This document shows, in pieces, positions 49,415 through 58,447 of a stretch of 64,000 bases of DNA (within the stretch, counting starts at the first letter, position 1; the number at the start of each line of letters is the position of its first letter). The notes beneath the pieces were generated by a model that was not told the DNA's origin, searched no databases, and saw nothing but the letters and a program-made list of their open reading frames with translations. This stretch comes from Sedimenticola sp. (GTDB taxonomy: Bacteria; Pseudomonadota; Gammaproteobacteria; Chromatiales; Chromatiaceae), in NCBI GenBank assembly GCA_026984735.1, contig JALSRN010000048.1, forward strand, positions 62,001 through 126,000, read 5' to 3'. The translations under genes and the position numbers were made by a program.

Positions 49415-52306
49415 TCACACCTCCTGAAGGATCCTGCGGTAACCGTCCAGCGCCTCCCGCCGGCGCCGGCGGTGGATCACCCACACCACGGCGAGCAGCG
49501 CCAGCACCAGCAGGTAGTCGCCGTACTCCACCATCTTCTGCCGGGCGGCGCCCATGGGCTCCAGGGTACGGGCGAAACGGCTGCGATCACGCCCCCGCAG
49601 GGCCAGTAGCGCCTGATCCTGCAGCGACCAATCCACCAGGTTCTGGGCGAAGAGGGCGGGCTTGAGGTACTCGGTGCCGAGCGCTCCCGTCAGCAAGGCC
49701 TCGGCCTCGTCGGTGAAGAGCAGGTTGGAGGCGACCAGGATGAGACGCGCGCCGTCGGCCGAGCGCTCGATCACCCCTTCCGCCCGCCGGTCGGCCTCCT
49801 TCTTCGACGGGGCCTGCTTCCCCTTGCCGGCCTTCTGCTTCCCACCGCTTGCGGAGAGCAGCGGAGAGCGCTTGCCCTTGAAGGCGGAGTCGAAGCGCCC
49901 CTCCAGCATCACCGCCAGGGTGCGCGCCTTGGGTTCCCCCTCGACGCGGAAGCCGAGATCGCCGAACCGGCGAAAATCGGGAACGATATCCAGACTGCTC
50001 GACGTCCAACTCTTCGCCGAGGAGCGCAACAGCCAGGTCACCTTGCGGCCATTGCGCGCCCGCTTCTCCACCTCGATGGGACTGGCGAAGGGCACATAGA
50101 GCTGATCCAGGCCGGCGGTGACGGGCGTGCTCCGGTTGAAGCCGTCGTCGCGCACGTCGAGGATGTAGGGGTAGTCCACCAACTGGATCTCGCGTACGGT
50201 GAAACCGCCGCCCAGATGGCGCTCCACCGGGATGGGCAAGGCGCCGGCACGGGGATCCAGCACCATCTCCCCACCCAATTTCAAGCCGTATCCCGCCAGC
50301 CACTCTTCCAGACCGCTGTCGGCCTTGGAGGCGCTCAGCGACGGTTCCAGGCTGACATCGAAGGGCGAGGCGGCCACCAGCACGGTGCCACCGCGCATGA
50401 GGAACTGGTCGATGGCGAAGCGCTGCTTCTCGTCCAGCGATCGCGGCGCCAGCACCAGCAGCATGTCGGCGTCGGCCGGCAGCCGGCCGCTCTCGAGATC
50501 GGTGTCGATCCAGCGCACCGAGTCGGCCAGCTGGCTCTTCAGCAGCGAATAGCGTCTTCCGCCGGAACCCAAGCCGAGGGGCGAAGGCGTGGCGCCGCTG
50601 GGCGCGAAGACCGCCAGCGTCTTCAGAAATCCGGGCGAAAAGCGCTTCAGCCCCGCTTCCAGCGCCTTGCGGAAACCCTCCTCGTCCAGCGACCGCGGCA
50701 AGGGCACGGGAAACTTCTGGCGCCCGTCGTCCAGCACCATGTAGAACCAGAAAGGGTGCGGATCGAGCAGGTCGAGGATCATGGGCTGGAAGCCTTCCTG
50801 CCGTTGCAGACGCTTGGCCAGCCGCTGGTCCCGGCCGGGATCCTCGAAACGCACCTTGAAACGTCCGCCGGCGCGCCGTTGCAGCCGATCCAGCGCCTTC
50901 CGCAACGCCTTGCGCGCCCCTTCCATGCCCTTGGGCAGAGCGGCGCTGAGGTAGCCGGTGAAGGTGACCGGCCGCACCAGGGTGGCGAAAAGATCGCCGC
51001 CCCCCTGATACTGGTTGAGCACTTTGCGGATGGCCGCGGTGATCTCGTACTCGGGATTGCGCAGCGCCACCTCGAGCTTGGTCTCGGACCCTACCTTGAC
51101 GTCCACCAGATCCTGGTAGCCCAGCACCTTGTACTGGTCGCCGTAGCTCACCAGCACGTGGAAATAGCTGTTGACCACCGAAGCTTGGTACTTGTTGGCG
51201 GTGCGGAAGGGAACCGGGCGGATGCCGAAGCGGGAACCGGCCTCCTCCTCCACCGCCGGATCGTCGTGGGGATCGACGAACTCCACCCGCACCCGGCCTT
51301 TTCCGGCCACCGCGTACTCTTGGAGAAGGTCGCGCAACTGGGGCACCAGCGGCGCCAGCAGCGGATGGGTGGCGGCGCTGAAGTAACCGCGGATCAGCAG
51401 TGGTTCGCGCAACCGCGCGAGGGTGGTGCGGGTGGCGTCCGAAAGGGTGTAGAGGCGTCCCTGGGTGAGATCGAGGCGCAACCCTCCGAGCTGGTCGATC
51501 CAGAGGTTGGCCGCCAGCAGGTTGGCCGCCGCCAGCGCGGTGAGCCACGCCGCGGCGCGATGGCCGGGCCGGGCGGGATTGCCGGCCCAGGCGGTGCGCG
51601 CCAGCTCCAACCGGTTGAGCAGCAGAAAGAGCGCGGCGATGGAAACGTAATAATAGAGATCGCCGAGGTCGAGCACGCCGCGCACGATCTCCTCGAAGCG
51701 GCTTCCCAGACCGATGGCGCGCAGCCACTCGCCCGCCCGGTAGCTCACCAGCCCCGTGATCGCCGGCGCTCCCGCCAGATAGAGCGCGCCGCCCACCGCC
51801 ACGGTGAGAAGCAGGGCGACGATCTGACTCTCCGCCCGGCTCGACGCCCATAGCCCGATGCCGAGATAGGCGGCGGCGAGAAAGAGCGCCGCCAGATAGC
51901 CGCCCGCCACCGGTCCCCAGTCCAGGGGCCCCAGGAAGGCGACGCTCACCGGCAACGGCAGGGTGAGCAGCAGCGCCAGGGCCACCAGCAGCCAGCCGGC
52001 CAGGAACTTGCCGAGCACCAGCGACCAGGGCGAGACGGGCGCGGTCACCAGCAGTTCCAGCGTCCCCGCGCGCCGCTCCTCGGCCCAGGCGCGCATGGTG
52101 AGGGCCGCCACCAGAAAGAGCAGCAACAGCGGCATCCAGCGGAAGAGCGGTTGCAGGTCGGCGATGTTGCGCGCGAAGAAGGTCTCCACCCAGAAAAAGA
52201 CGAAGAGCGTCACCGCCAGGAAGAGGGCGAGAAAGAGATAGGCCACCGGCGAGCCGAAGAAAGCGGCCAGCTCCCGGCGCGCCACCTGCCGGATCTCACG
52301 CCACAT
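49415..52306 (-). CDS. fused ABC-2 permease (GldF-like) and GldG-like protein
   Basis: A 963-residue fusion. Residues 1-250 are an ABC-2 type permease with six membrane spans (MWREIRQVARRELAAFFGSPVAYLF onward, shown by RAWAEERRAGTLELLVTAPVS). A further span (AAWLTALAAANLLAANLW) leads into a GldG-like extracytoplasmic domain (LRLDLTQGRLYTLSDATRTTL, then ADMLLVLAPRSLDEKQRFAIDQFLMRGG), and a last span near the C-terminus (YLLVLALLAVVWVIHRRRR). In gliding Bacteroidetes GldF and GldG are separate; here they are one polypeptide. ATG 52306 has GGGGAGG upstream and overlaps the ATPase gene by 11 bases. Confidence 0.85.
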   Translation of the reverse strand: MWREIRQVARRELAAFFGSPVAYLFLALFLAVTLFVFFWVETFFARNIADLQPLFRWMPLLLLFLVAALTMRAWAEERRAGTLELLVTAPVSPWSLVLGKFLAGWLLVALALLLTLPLPVSVAFLGPLDWGPVAGGYLAALFLAAAYLGIGLWASSRAESQIVALLLTVAVGGALYLAGAPAITGLVSYRAGEWLRAIGLGSRFEEIVRGVLDLGDLYYYVSIAALFLLLNRLELARTAWAGNPARPGHRAAAWLTALAAANLLAANLWIDQLGGLRLDLTQGRLYTLSDATRTTLARLREPLLIRGYFSAATHPLLAPLVPQLRDLLQEYAVAGKGRVRVEFVDPHDDPAVEEEAGSRFGIRPVPFRTANKYQASVVNSYFHVLVSYGDQYKVLGYQDLVDVKVGSETKLEVALRNPEYEITAAIRKVLNQYQGGGDLFATLVRPVTFTGYLSAALPKGMEGARKALRKALDRLQRRAGGRFKVRFEDPGRDQRLAKRLQRQEGFQPMILDLLDPHPFWFYMVLDDGRQKFPVPLPRSLDEEGFRKALEAGLKRFSPGFLKTLAVFAPSGATPSPLGLGSGGRRYSLLKSQLADSVRWIDTDLESGRLPADADMLLVLAPRSLDEKQRFAIDQFLMRGGTVLVAASPFDVSLEPSLSASKADSGLEEWLAGYGLKLGGEMVLDPRAGALPIPVERHLGGGFTVREIQLVDYPYILDVRDDGFNRSTPVTAGLDQLYVPFASPIEVEKRARNGRKVTWLLRSSAKSWTSSSLDIVPDFRRFGDLGFRVEGEPKARTLAVMLEGRFDSAFKGKRSPLLSASGGKQKAGKGKQAPSKKEADRRAEGVIERSADGARLILVASNLLFTDEAEALLTGALGTEYLKPALFAQNLVDWSLQDQALLALRGRDRSRFARTLEPMGAARQKMVEYGDYLLVLALLAVVWVIHRRRRREALDGYRRILQEV

Positions 52307-53228
52307 GGCGCACCTCCCCGCCGGCCTGCACCTCGGCGAAGACCTTCTCCAGATCCTGCTGCTCGGGGCAGAGGCCATAGAGCGCGAAGCCCGCCCGCTG
52401 CACCGCCCGCGCCACTTCCGGCCCGGCGTCGGGGGGCGCCTCCAGGCGGTAGGCGTGGCGGCCCTCCGTCCCGCCGAGGGGCTCCAACGACTCCACCCGG
52501 GGCAGCGCCGAGAGCAGCGGCCGCACCTCCTCTTCGGGGCGGTCCACCTCCAGGCGCAGGCCGCGCGCCTGTTGCAGTTCCTCGAGGCGGGCGTCCACCA
52601 CCTTGCTGCCGGAGCGCAGGATGATCACCCGCTCGCAAACCGCCTCCACCTCTTGCAGTATGTGGGTGGAGACGATCACCGTGGCCTCCTTCGCCAGCTC
52701 GCGGACGAGCCGGCGCATGTGCAGGATCTGGGTGGGATCCAGGCCGTTGGTGGGCTCGTCGAGAATGAGGATGCGCGGCCGGTGAAGGATGGCCTGGGCC
52801 ACGCCCACCCGCTGCCGGTAGCCGCGAGAGAGGGTGTGAATGGGCGCGAGCGCCTTGGGCGCCAGCTCGGTGAGGCGGATGGCCCGCGCCAGCGCGGCGC
52901 TCCTTTCGGCGGGCGCCACGCCGTGCAGCCCCGCCTGGAAATCGAGATACTCCATCACCGTCATGTCGGGATAGAGGGGGCAGTTCTCCGGCAGATAACC
53001 AATGCGGGATTTGGCTCGATGGGGATCTTCCGCCACCGGCTTCCCATCCACCCGGATCACCCCTTCGGTGGGCTCCAGGAAACCGGTAATCATCTTCATG
53101 AGGGTGGTCTTGCCCGCGCCGTTGTGCCCCAGCAGTCCGACGATCTCCCCCGGCTGGATGCGGAAGCTCACCTCCGCCACCGCCGTGAAATCGCCGAACC
53201 GGCGCGTCACGCCTTCGACGTCGATCAT
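52296..53228 (-). CDS. ABC transporter ATP-binding protein (GldA-like)
   Basis: A 310-residue ATPase. Walker A GHNGAGKTT (34-42), signature LSRGYRQRV (133-141), Walker B ILILDEPT (153-160), switch His in VSTHILQEVE. After about 230 a C-terminal extension typical of ABC-2 exporter ATPases. It powers the adjoining fused permease. Three genes (ATPase, permease/GldG, DUF4340) form one operon. ATG 53228 is used since the longer frame has no ABC homology. Confidence 0.9.
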   Translation of the reverse strand: MIDVEGVTRRFGDFTAVAEVSFRIQPGEIVGLLGHNGAGKTTLMKMITGFLEPTEGVIRVDGKPVAEDPHRAKSRIGYLPENCPLYPDMTVMEYLDFQAGLHGVAPAERSAALARAIRLTELAPKALAPIHTLSRGYRQRVGVAQAILHRPRILILDEPTNGLDPTQILHMRRLVRELAKEATVIVSTHILQEVEAVCERVIILRSGSKVVDARLEELQQARGLRLEVDRPEEEVRPLLSALPRVESLEPLGGTEGRHAYRLEAPPDAGPEVARAVQRAGFALYGLCPEQQDLEKVFAEVQAGGEVRHVA

Positions 53229-54443
53229 GGCTGTGGACTCCGTGTTGTTGTTCTTCAGGCGAAGCAAAAACGCGCAATTGGAACCGTGGAACTGGAAAAA
53301 GTTCCCCGCGGAGCGGCTCGTCGGCCAGCGCGAAGACAGGCGGCGCGGACGCGACCCGGCGGTCAGGAGGCCGTGCAGCTCTCGTCCACGCAGGCGAGGC
53401 AGCGACAGGGGGCGAAGGAGCGGGCGTCGGCCTCCTCCATGGGCAGCCGCAGATCCGCCGGCACCCGCCCGGCCAACAGGGCGCCCTCGGGCAGATAGGA
53501 AAAGAGCTGGTCGTAGCGGCGCACCTCGTGCTGGTTCACCCGACGATGGATGTGGGAACGGTTCAGCTCGCGCGGGTGGCGCAGCCCGGCGGTGGCGATG
53601 ATGTCGGCGGTGCGCGCACCGTGGCGGCGTGGAACCGCGCCACGCGGCGAGCCTTCTCTTCCACCACCAGCCCGCGGTAGAGGCGCGGATCCTGGGTGGC
53701 CACGCCACTGGGGCAGCGGTTGGTGTTGCAGGTGAGCGAATGGACGTAGCCGAGCGCGAACATCATGCCGCGCGCGCTGTTGCACAGATCCGCCCCCAGC
53801 GCCATGTTCTTCACCAGATGGAAGCCGGTGAAGATCTTGCCCGAAGCGACCACCCGCACCTCCTCTCTGAGACCGAAACCGATGAGGCCGTTCACCACCA
53901 GCGCCAACGCCTCGCGCAGCGGCATGCCGATGGAGTTGGCGTACTCCAGCGGCGCCGCGCCCGTCCCCCCTCGCCCCCGTCCACGGTGATGAAATCGGGA
54001 CGGATGCCGGTCTCCACCATCGCCTTGCAGAGAGCGAGAAACTCGCCCTCCCGGCCCACGCTCAGCTTGAATCCCACCGGCTTCCCCTCCGAGAGGCGGC
54101 GCAGCCGTTCGACGAAGCGCATCAGCTCGATGGGGTTGGAGAAAGCGGTGTGGGCCGCCGGCGACTCCACCTTCACATGGGGCTCCACTCCGCAGATCGC
54201 GGCCACCTCCGGAGTGTTCTTCTCGGCCGGCAGGATGCCGCCGTGGCCGGGCTTGGCGCCCTGAGAGAGCTTGATCTCCACCATCTTCACCGCCTCCAGG
54301 CGGGCCAGCTCCCGGAAACGCTCCGCGGAAAAGCGGCCCCGCCGGTCCCGGCAGCCGAAATAGCCGGTGCCGATCTGCCACACCAGATCGCCGCCGTGCT
54401 CCAGATGGTATTAACCCGGCACCAATCTATGCCATCCTCAGGG

Positions 54444-54534
54444 CGTCAGACAGAAGTCGGAACGCGGCGCGCTTCGCAGGCAATGGTGATTCCATCGGCA
54501 AGAAGCGCAACAAAGTGCTGGCTTCTGTCTGACG
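54444..54534. repeat. inner inverted repeat of the MITE (first stem)
   Basis: CGTCAGACAGAAG at 54444-54456 is exactly inverted at 54522-54534, giving a 13-bp stem with a 65-base loop within the element. Confidence 0.85.
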
Positions 54535-54564
54535 TCCCGATCTTTTTGAAATTCAATCGGTTCG

Positions 54565-54662
54565 GTCACCACGAGCGTCCCCGTGGACGTCGTTGCCGCA
54601 CCTCGACAGGGAACGACCCTGCCTTCGGCGCGGCGCCTCGCCACGAGCGCGCTCGTGGTGAC
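54565..54662. repeat. inner inverted repeat of the MITE (second stem)
   Basis: GTCACCACGAGCG at 54565-54577 is exactly inverted at 54650-54662. The right arm also belongs to a 16-base perfect palindrome, CACGAGCGCGCTCGTG (54642-54657), so two alternative folds are possible. Confidence 0.85.
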
Positions 54663-55325
54663 TGAGGGTGACATAGATTGGTGCCGGGTTAATAGGGAGT
54701 GATGCCGCCTTCGCCGGTGTTGTGCGCGAAGCCTCCCTGCCGGGCACCGAGATTGAGCGCCTGGATGGCGGGGGGACTGAGCGCACCGAAGCTCATCGCC
54801 GAGATGTTGAAGATGCTGGCGGTGTAGGGACGGTCGCACTGGGAGCCTCCCACCACCACGCGAAGATCGGGCTCGACCTCGGCCGGATCGAGGAGCGACA
54901 GCGAATGATCGATCCATTCGTAGCCGCTGCGGTAGGCGTCCACCCGGCTGCCGAAAGGCACCGTCTCCACCGCTCCCTTGGCGCGCTGGTAGACGATGCT
55001 GCGGAACATCCGGTTGACCGGCATGCCGTCGGTGTCCGACTCGACGAAATATTGCCGGATATAGGGACGCAGCCGCTCCATGAGCCAGCGCCCGCGCCCG
55101 AAGAGGGGGAAGTTGGGGCGGATGGAGTGGCGCTTCTGGAGCCGGTCGTAGAGACCCACGCCGGCCAGGGGCAGCAACGCCACCAGCGTCCAGAGAATGA
55201 CGGGGCGGAACGGCGCCAGCAGCGCCACCGCCAGAAAGAGCCCGCCGAACACCTTGAAGAAAGTGGAGCGCATCGGCTTCCCTCAGGCTTTCCCAAGAGA
55301 CCGGCGGGACGGCCGCTTCATTGCG

Positions 55326-55940
55326 TCATTTGCGCTTCCAGGCGCCTTCCTTGCGGTACCAATAGCCTTTGGGCACCTCTTCGATCCAGATGCGGGCGAA
55401 GGTCTTGCGGATCTCTCCTTCCCACTCGGGATGGCCGTTGGCGCGGGCGATCTCGCGGTAGAGGGCGTTGCGGTCGCGGTTCTCGTCGGCCACCAGTTTC
55501 TTCAGCCGGTTGCGCTGACTGAGCGGCACCTGTTTGAGCGAACGGATCTGCACCAGTCCCGACTCGTTGAAGCCCACGGCGCCCGCGCGGTACCAGGGAG
55601 CCAGCTGCCGCTGCCGCTGCTGCATCGACTTGCGCAGCCGGGCGATGGCGGGAGTGTCGATGTCGATGTCGGCGCCGGCCGCTTCGGCCACCGGCACCAG
55701 CCGCTCCAGCAGCCGGCCGGCCAGCAGCCAAGCCGGATGGGGGCGGTCGAGATAAGAGTGGTCCGGCCCCTTTTCCGGCGCTTTGGGCGCCTGCTGCGGG
55801 GCCTGTCCGCTGTTCTTGAGCACATCGCGCACGATGACCCGCGCCGCCTGCTCCGCCGCAGCGGCCGGGAAATAGATGTTGATGGTCACACAGGCGCTGA
55901 GCAGAAGGCTCAGCAGAGGCCAACCGGTTTTCTTGAACAT
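55326..55940 (-). CDS. DUF1318 (YdbL-like) lipoprotein
   Basis: A 204-residue protein with a lipobox (LLLSAC, Cys17), so probably an outer-membrane lipoprotein. CVTINIYFPAAAAEQAA right after the cysteine recalls the short lipoprotein YnbE. The C-terminal 110 residues match YdbL/DUF1318 (ARLRKSMQQRQRQL, GLVQIRSL, VADENRDRNALYREIARANG, ending WYRKEGAWKRK). In E. coli YdbH, YnbE and YdbL are three neighbouring genes involved in phospholipid movement between membranes. Here the last two may be combined. It lies 4 bases after the YdbH-like gene. Confidence 0.8.
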   Translation of the reverse strand: MFKKTGWPLLSLLLSACVTINIYFPAAAAEQAARVIVRDVLKNSGQAPQQAPKAPEKGPDHSYLDRPHPAWLLAGRLLERLVPVAEAAGADIDIDTPAIARLRKSMQQRQRQLAPWYRAGAVGFNESGLVQIRSLKQVPLSQRNRLKKLVADENRDRNALYREIARANGHPEWEGEIRKTFARIWIEEVPKGYWYRKEGAWKRK

Positions 55941-55944
55941 GATT

Positions 55945-57948
55945 TCACTCCACGACGATGCCTTTCAACTGAATAGCGCGCAGCCGCGCCAGCAGGTCCT
56001 TCCAGGCCACGCGCCGGTTCCTGCCGATGACGTCCACCCGCGGAAGCAGCGCTCCCTTGACGATATAGTAACCGCCTCCCGGGCCGGGGGCACCATCCAG
56101 TTCGGCGGTGTCGCCGTGGAGGGTCACCCGCAGTTGCAGCCGGTCGTAGGCGAAATCCTTGAACAGCCCCAGGAAGGTTCCGGAAAGCCCCGCCGCCACG
56201 CCGTTGCCCAGCTTGGTGAGATCGTCGATGGCGCGCTGGCTGATGCGGTGGCGGCGCGCGTCGTGGGGAGGCGATCTCAGTTCCGCCTCGAAGCCGGCCA
56301 CTTCCCATCCCACCAGCCGCAGGTCGCGCACCCATCCTTCCAGGCTCCCCTCGATGCGACCGAAGGAGAAGGTGCGGGAGAGCTGCGCCAGGTCGAGATT
56401 CTCCAGGCGCAGGCGGGTCCGCAACACCGGAGCCGGGCCGAGGAGATCTTCGACGGTCAACCCCTCCACCACCACGCGACCGCCGAACAACTTCAGCACG
56501 AGGTCGCCCTCCAGTCGCAGGCGGCCTTCCGCGTAGTGGAAACGCGGCAGGCTCGCGTCCACTTTTCCCTCCAGAGGAGGCCAGTCCAGCGCGGCGCTGA
56601 GCGCCTTCAGGCTCAATCCCGCCAGCTCGGCGCCCCCCTCGGCCTCGAACGGCCCGCGAGGCAGACCGGAGATGATCAGGCCGGTGAGCTCGAGGCGGCC
56701 GCGCAGCAGATCCACCGCGAACGGCGCCACCTCCAGGCGATGGGGACGGGCCCGCAAGCCCACCTCGGCGCCTCCCAGCGCCACCCGGTAGAGATGAGCG
56801 CTCGTCCACGAGAGGCGGGAGGGAGACGCCGGCGCGGACGCCTTCCAGTAGAGCCGGCCGGAAAGACCATCGAAGCCGAAGCGCCCCCCTTCGTCCTCGA
56901 GCCGCGCCGATTCCAGCGCCAGCGCGAACGCCCGCGGTTCTCCGCCGCCCAGCGTGATGCTGCCGGAGGCTCGGCCGCGCAGCTGCAAGGCGTCCGCGGG
57001 CGTGCCGATGAGCAGCGGCTGGAGCAGCAGGGCATAGCCCTTGGCCAGGTCGGCCAGGCGCCATCGGAAAACGCCTTCGCGCAGGCCGCCCGCGCGCCAG
57101 TCGAGCCGTCCGGAGAGCTCCAGCAGCGCCGGCCACCGCGCCGTCAGTCGTTCGAGATGGAGGCGTTTCTCCCGTTCGTTCCACCACCCCTCGGCGTTCA
57201 GAGTCAGGGGCCGTTCGAACTCCAGGTAGAAAGGATCGAGATAGAGCTGGCCGCGCTTCAATCGCAGTTGCAGATCTCCCTGCGGGCGCTTTCCACCGTC
57301 GAGCTTCCCCGACAGGGAAAGGGCGAGCGCCTCCCCCACGTGAAGTCCCTCTTCATCGCTGAAGCCGAGCTTGGAGGCGGCCAACCGGAAACGCCCTTTC
57401 CAGCCGCCGGATGGGCGCCGGCTCCCCGAGGCGGCCAGCGACAGCGCGCCCGACCCGCTCCAGCCGGATGCCCAGCGGCTCAGCAGCGGAGCGAGCCGCA
57501 GCCCTTCCAAGTTCAGGTTGCCCCCCCAGCCGTCCTGGTCTCCTTCCAGCCGCCCTTCCAACCGCCCTCGGCCCAACCGAAAGTTCTTCAGCGCCAAGGC
57601 AAGCCGGCCGGAAACCCAACGCCACTCCAGCCCGCCGCCGACCCGCTTCCAGGGGGCCAGCGCAAAATCCAGCTTCGCCTCGCGGCAGTCGCCGCCGCCC
57701 TCCTGAAACAGCCGAAGACGGGGACAGGAGAGGTCCAGGCCGGCGGCCTCGAGATCCAGCGCGGGAAAGGTCAATCGGTCCAGATGGAGGTCGAAGGCGG
57801 CCCGCCCCGAGTCGCCGGGAAGCAGGCGCAGCCGCACCCCTTCGGCCCGCCACTCCGCTCCTGCCACCGACGCGGCGGCAAGCCCCGCCTCCTCCACGGC
57901 GGAGGCGGCGGCCGCCCAAAAGAGCAGGAGCGCCAACAGCAGAGGCAC
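55945..57948 (-). CDS. YdbH-like intermembrane phospholipid transport family protein
   Basis: About 667 residues, one N-terminal membrane segment (PLLLALLLFWAAAASA) and then an almost continuous beta-rich repeat region like AsmA/TamB/YdbH proteins, with many alternating hydrophobic strands (LRLRLENLDLAQLSRTF). The C-terminal part (GTFLGLFKDFAYDRLQLRVTLHGDTAELDG and then GGGYYIVKGALLPRVDVIGRN) is a YdbH-type signature. GTG 57948 with GGGGG upstream is preferred. A longer form from ATG 58038 would add 30 residues without signal character and overlap the divergent gene. It is paired with the DUF1318 lipoprotein. Confidence 0.75.
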   Translation of the reverse strand: MPLLLALLLFWAAAASAVEEAGLAAASVAGAEWRAEGVRLRLLPGDSGRAAFDLHLDRLTFPALDLEAAGLDLSCPRLRLFQEGGGDCREAKLDFALAPWKRVGGGLEWRWVSGRLALALKNFRLGRGRLEGRLEGDQDGWGGNLNLEGLRLAPLLSRWASGWSGSGALSLAASGSRRPSGGWKGRFRLAASKLGFSDEEGLHVGEALALSLSGKLDGGKRPQGDLQLRLKRGQLYLDPFYLEFERPLTLNAEGWWNEREKRLHLERLTARWPALLELSGRLDWRAGGLREGVFRWRLADLAKGYALLLQPLLIGTPADALQLRGRASGSITLGGGEPRAFALALESARLEDEGGRFGFDGLSGRLYWKASAPASPSRLSWTSAHLYRVALGGAEVGLRARPHRLEVAPFAVDLLRGRLELTGLIISGLPRGPFEAEGGAELAGLSLKALSAALDWPPLEGKVDASLPRFHYAEGRLRLEGDLVLKLFGGRVVVEGLTVEDLLGPAPVLRTRLRLENLDLAQLSRTFSFGRIEGSLEGWVRDLRLVGWEVAGFEAELRSPPHDARRHRISQRAIDDLTKLGNGVAAGLSGTFLGLFKDFAYDRLQLRVTLHGDTAELDGAPGPGGGYYIVKGALLPRVDVIGRNRRVAWKDLLARLRAIQLKGIVVE

Positions 57949-58027
57949 GACAACCCCCGATGAGGAAATGGATTCGGACAGCTTCCATCGTGGCACAATG
58001 GCGGCATGGGTTGAAGAGAGAAATGGC

Positions 58028-58384
58028 ATGGCCCGCATCGAAACCGTTACCGCCCCCTTGGTGGTGCGTCACGCCGACGGTCGCGAGCAGGTGATGGCGC
58101 GCGCTTTTCCCCATCCCCGCGGGGTGGTGGTGCTGGACCTCTTCTGGCACCGCTCCACTCCCGACCGCGCCGCCCACCTGCTGGAGGGGGAGCTCAGCGG
58201 CGAGGGTCCCTGGCGGGTGGGCGAGGCGGTGATCCGGGTGCTCGGCTGCCAGCACACCGACCCCCACCTCCAGGAGCAGTTCCTGCCCTGGAAACGGTAT
58301 CTGGAAGCGTACGGGGATCAGTACCCTCCCGAGGAGCAGATCCGCGAGATCGCCCGGCGGCTCGGCTGCCGCTTCGAAGCGTAG
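58028..58384 (+). CDS. conserved hypothetical protein, 118 residues
   Basis: Not recognised. Starts MARIETVTAPLVVRHADGRE at ATG 58028 (GAAGAGAGAAA upstream). The sequence is soluble in character: a beta-rich first half (GVVVLDLFWHRS) and a helical end (PPEEQIREIARRLGCRF). It is divergent from the YdbH-like gene with about 80 bases between, which favours the short form of that neighbour. It converges with a 124-residue protein of unknown function. Base composition matches the neighbours. Confidence 0.6.
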   Translation: MARIETVTAPLVVRHADGREQVMARAFPHPRGVVVLDLFWHRSTPDRAAHLLEGELSGEGPWRVGEAVIRVLGCQHTDPHLQEQFLPWKRYLEAYGDQYPPEEQIREIARRLGCRFEA

Positions 58385-58424
58385 AAGAGCCGGCCCCGGA
58401 ACCCACGACCGGTCTCCGGCATCT

Positions 58425-58441
58425 CCGACGGCGGGCGTCGG
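58425..58441. terminator. hairpin between convergent genes
   Basis: CCGACG-GCGGG-CGTCGG, a 6-bp perfect stem in the 63-base gap between two convergent stops. No T run. It could be a weak bidirectional terminator. Confidence 0.3.
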
Positions 58442-58447
58442 ACGCGA

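Larger units (their letters stand above)
54411..54692. mobile_element. MITE, 282 bp, with TA target duplication
   Basis: Perfect 21-base terminal inverted repeats (beginning TTAACCCGGCACCAATC) at 54411-54431 and 54672-54692; similarity continues to about 31 bases. TA is duplicated at both sides (54409-54410 and 54693-54694), and removing the element plus one TA restores the host reading frame CCC-TAC-CAT. No ORF of note is inside. TA targets and ends of this kind are typical of elements moved by IS630/Tc1-mariner transposases. No transposase is in this window, so the element is non-autonomous. Confidence 0.9.
53363..55273 (-). pseudogene. FMN-binding glutamate synthase family protein, disrupted by a MITE and two frameshifts
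   Basis: The N-terminal part (from ATG 55273, GAGGGAAG upstream) has two membrane spans and GSQCDRPYTASIFNISAMSFGALSPPAIQ, then ends as GEGGITPY-stop, where the stop comes from the inserted element. Downstream of the element the same protein resumes with HLEHGGDLVWQIGTGYFGCRD and EIKLSQGAKPGHGG, the FMN-binding GltB-like core. One missing base in a C6 run (53965-53970) breaks VDGGEGG from TGAAPLEYANS, and another near 53617 breaks ATVRA from TADIIATAGLRHP. The last frame ends with a cysteine-rich tail (CRCLACVDESC). Rejoined length would be about 540 residues, normal for the family. Function is almost certainly lost. Confidence 0.9.

Noticed and set aside
53288-53305. Hairpin GGAACT-GGAAAA-AGTTCC upstream of the ABC ATPase gene
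   Set aside because: A 6-bp stem without a T run on the relevant strand; not enough to call a terminator.
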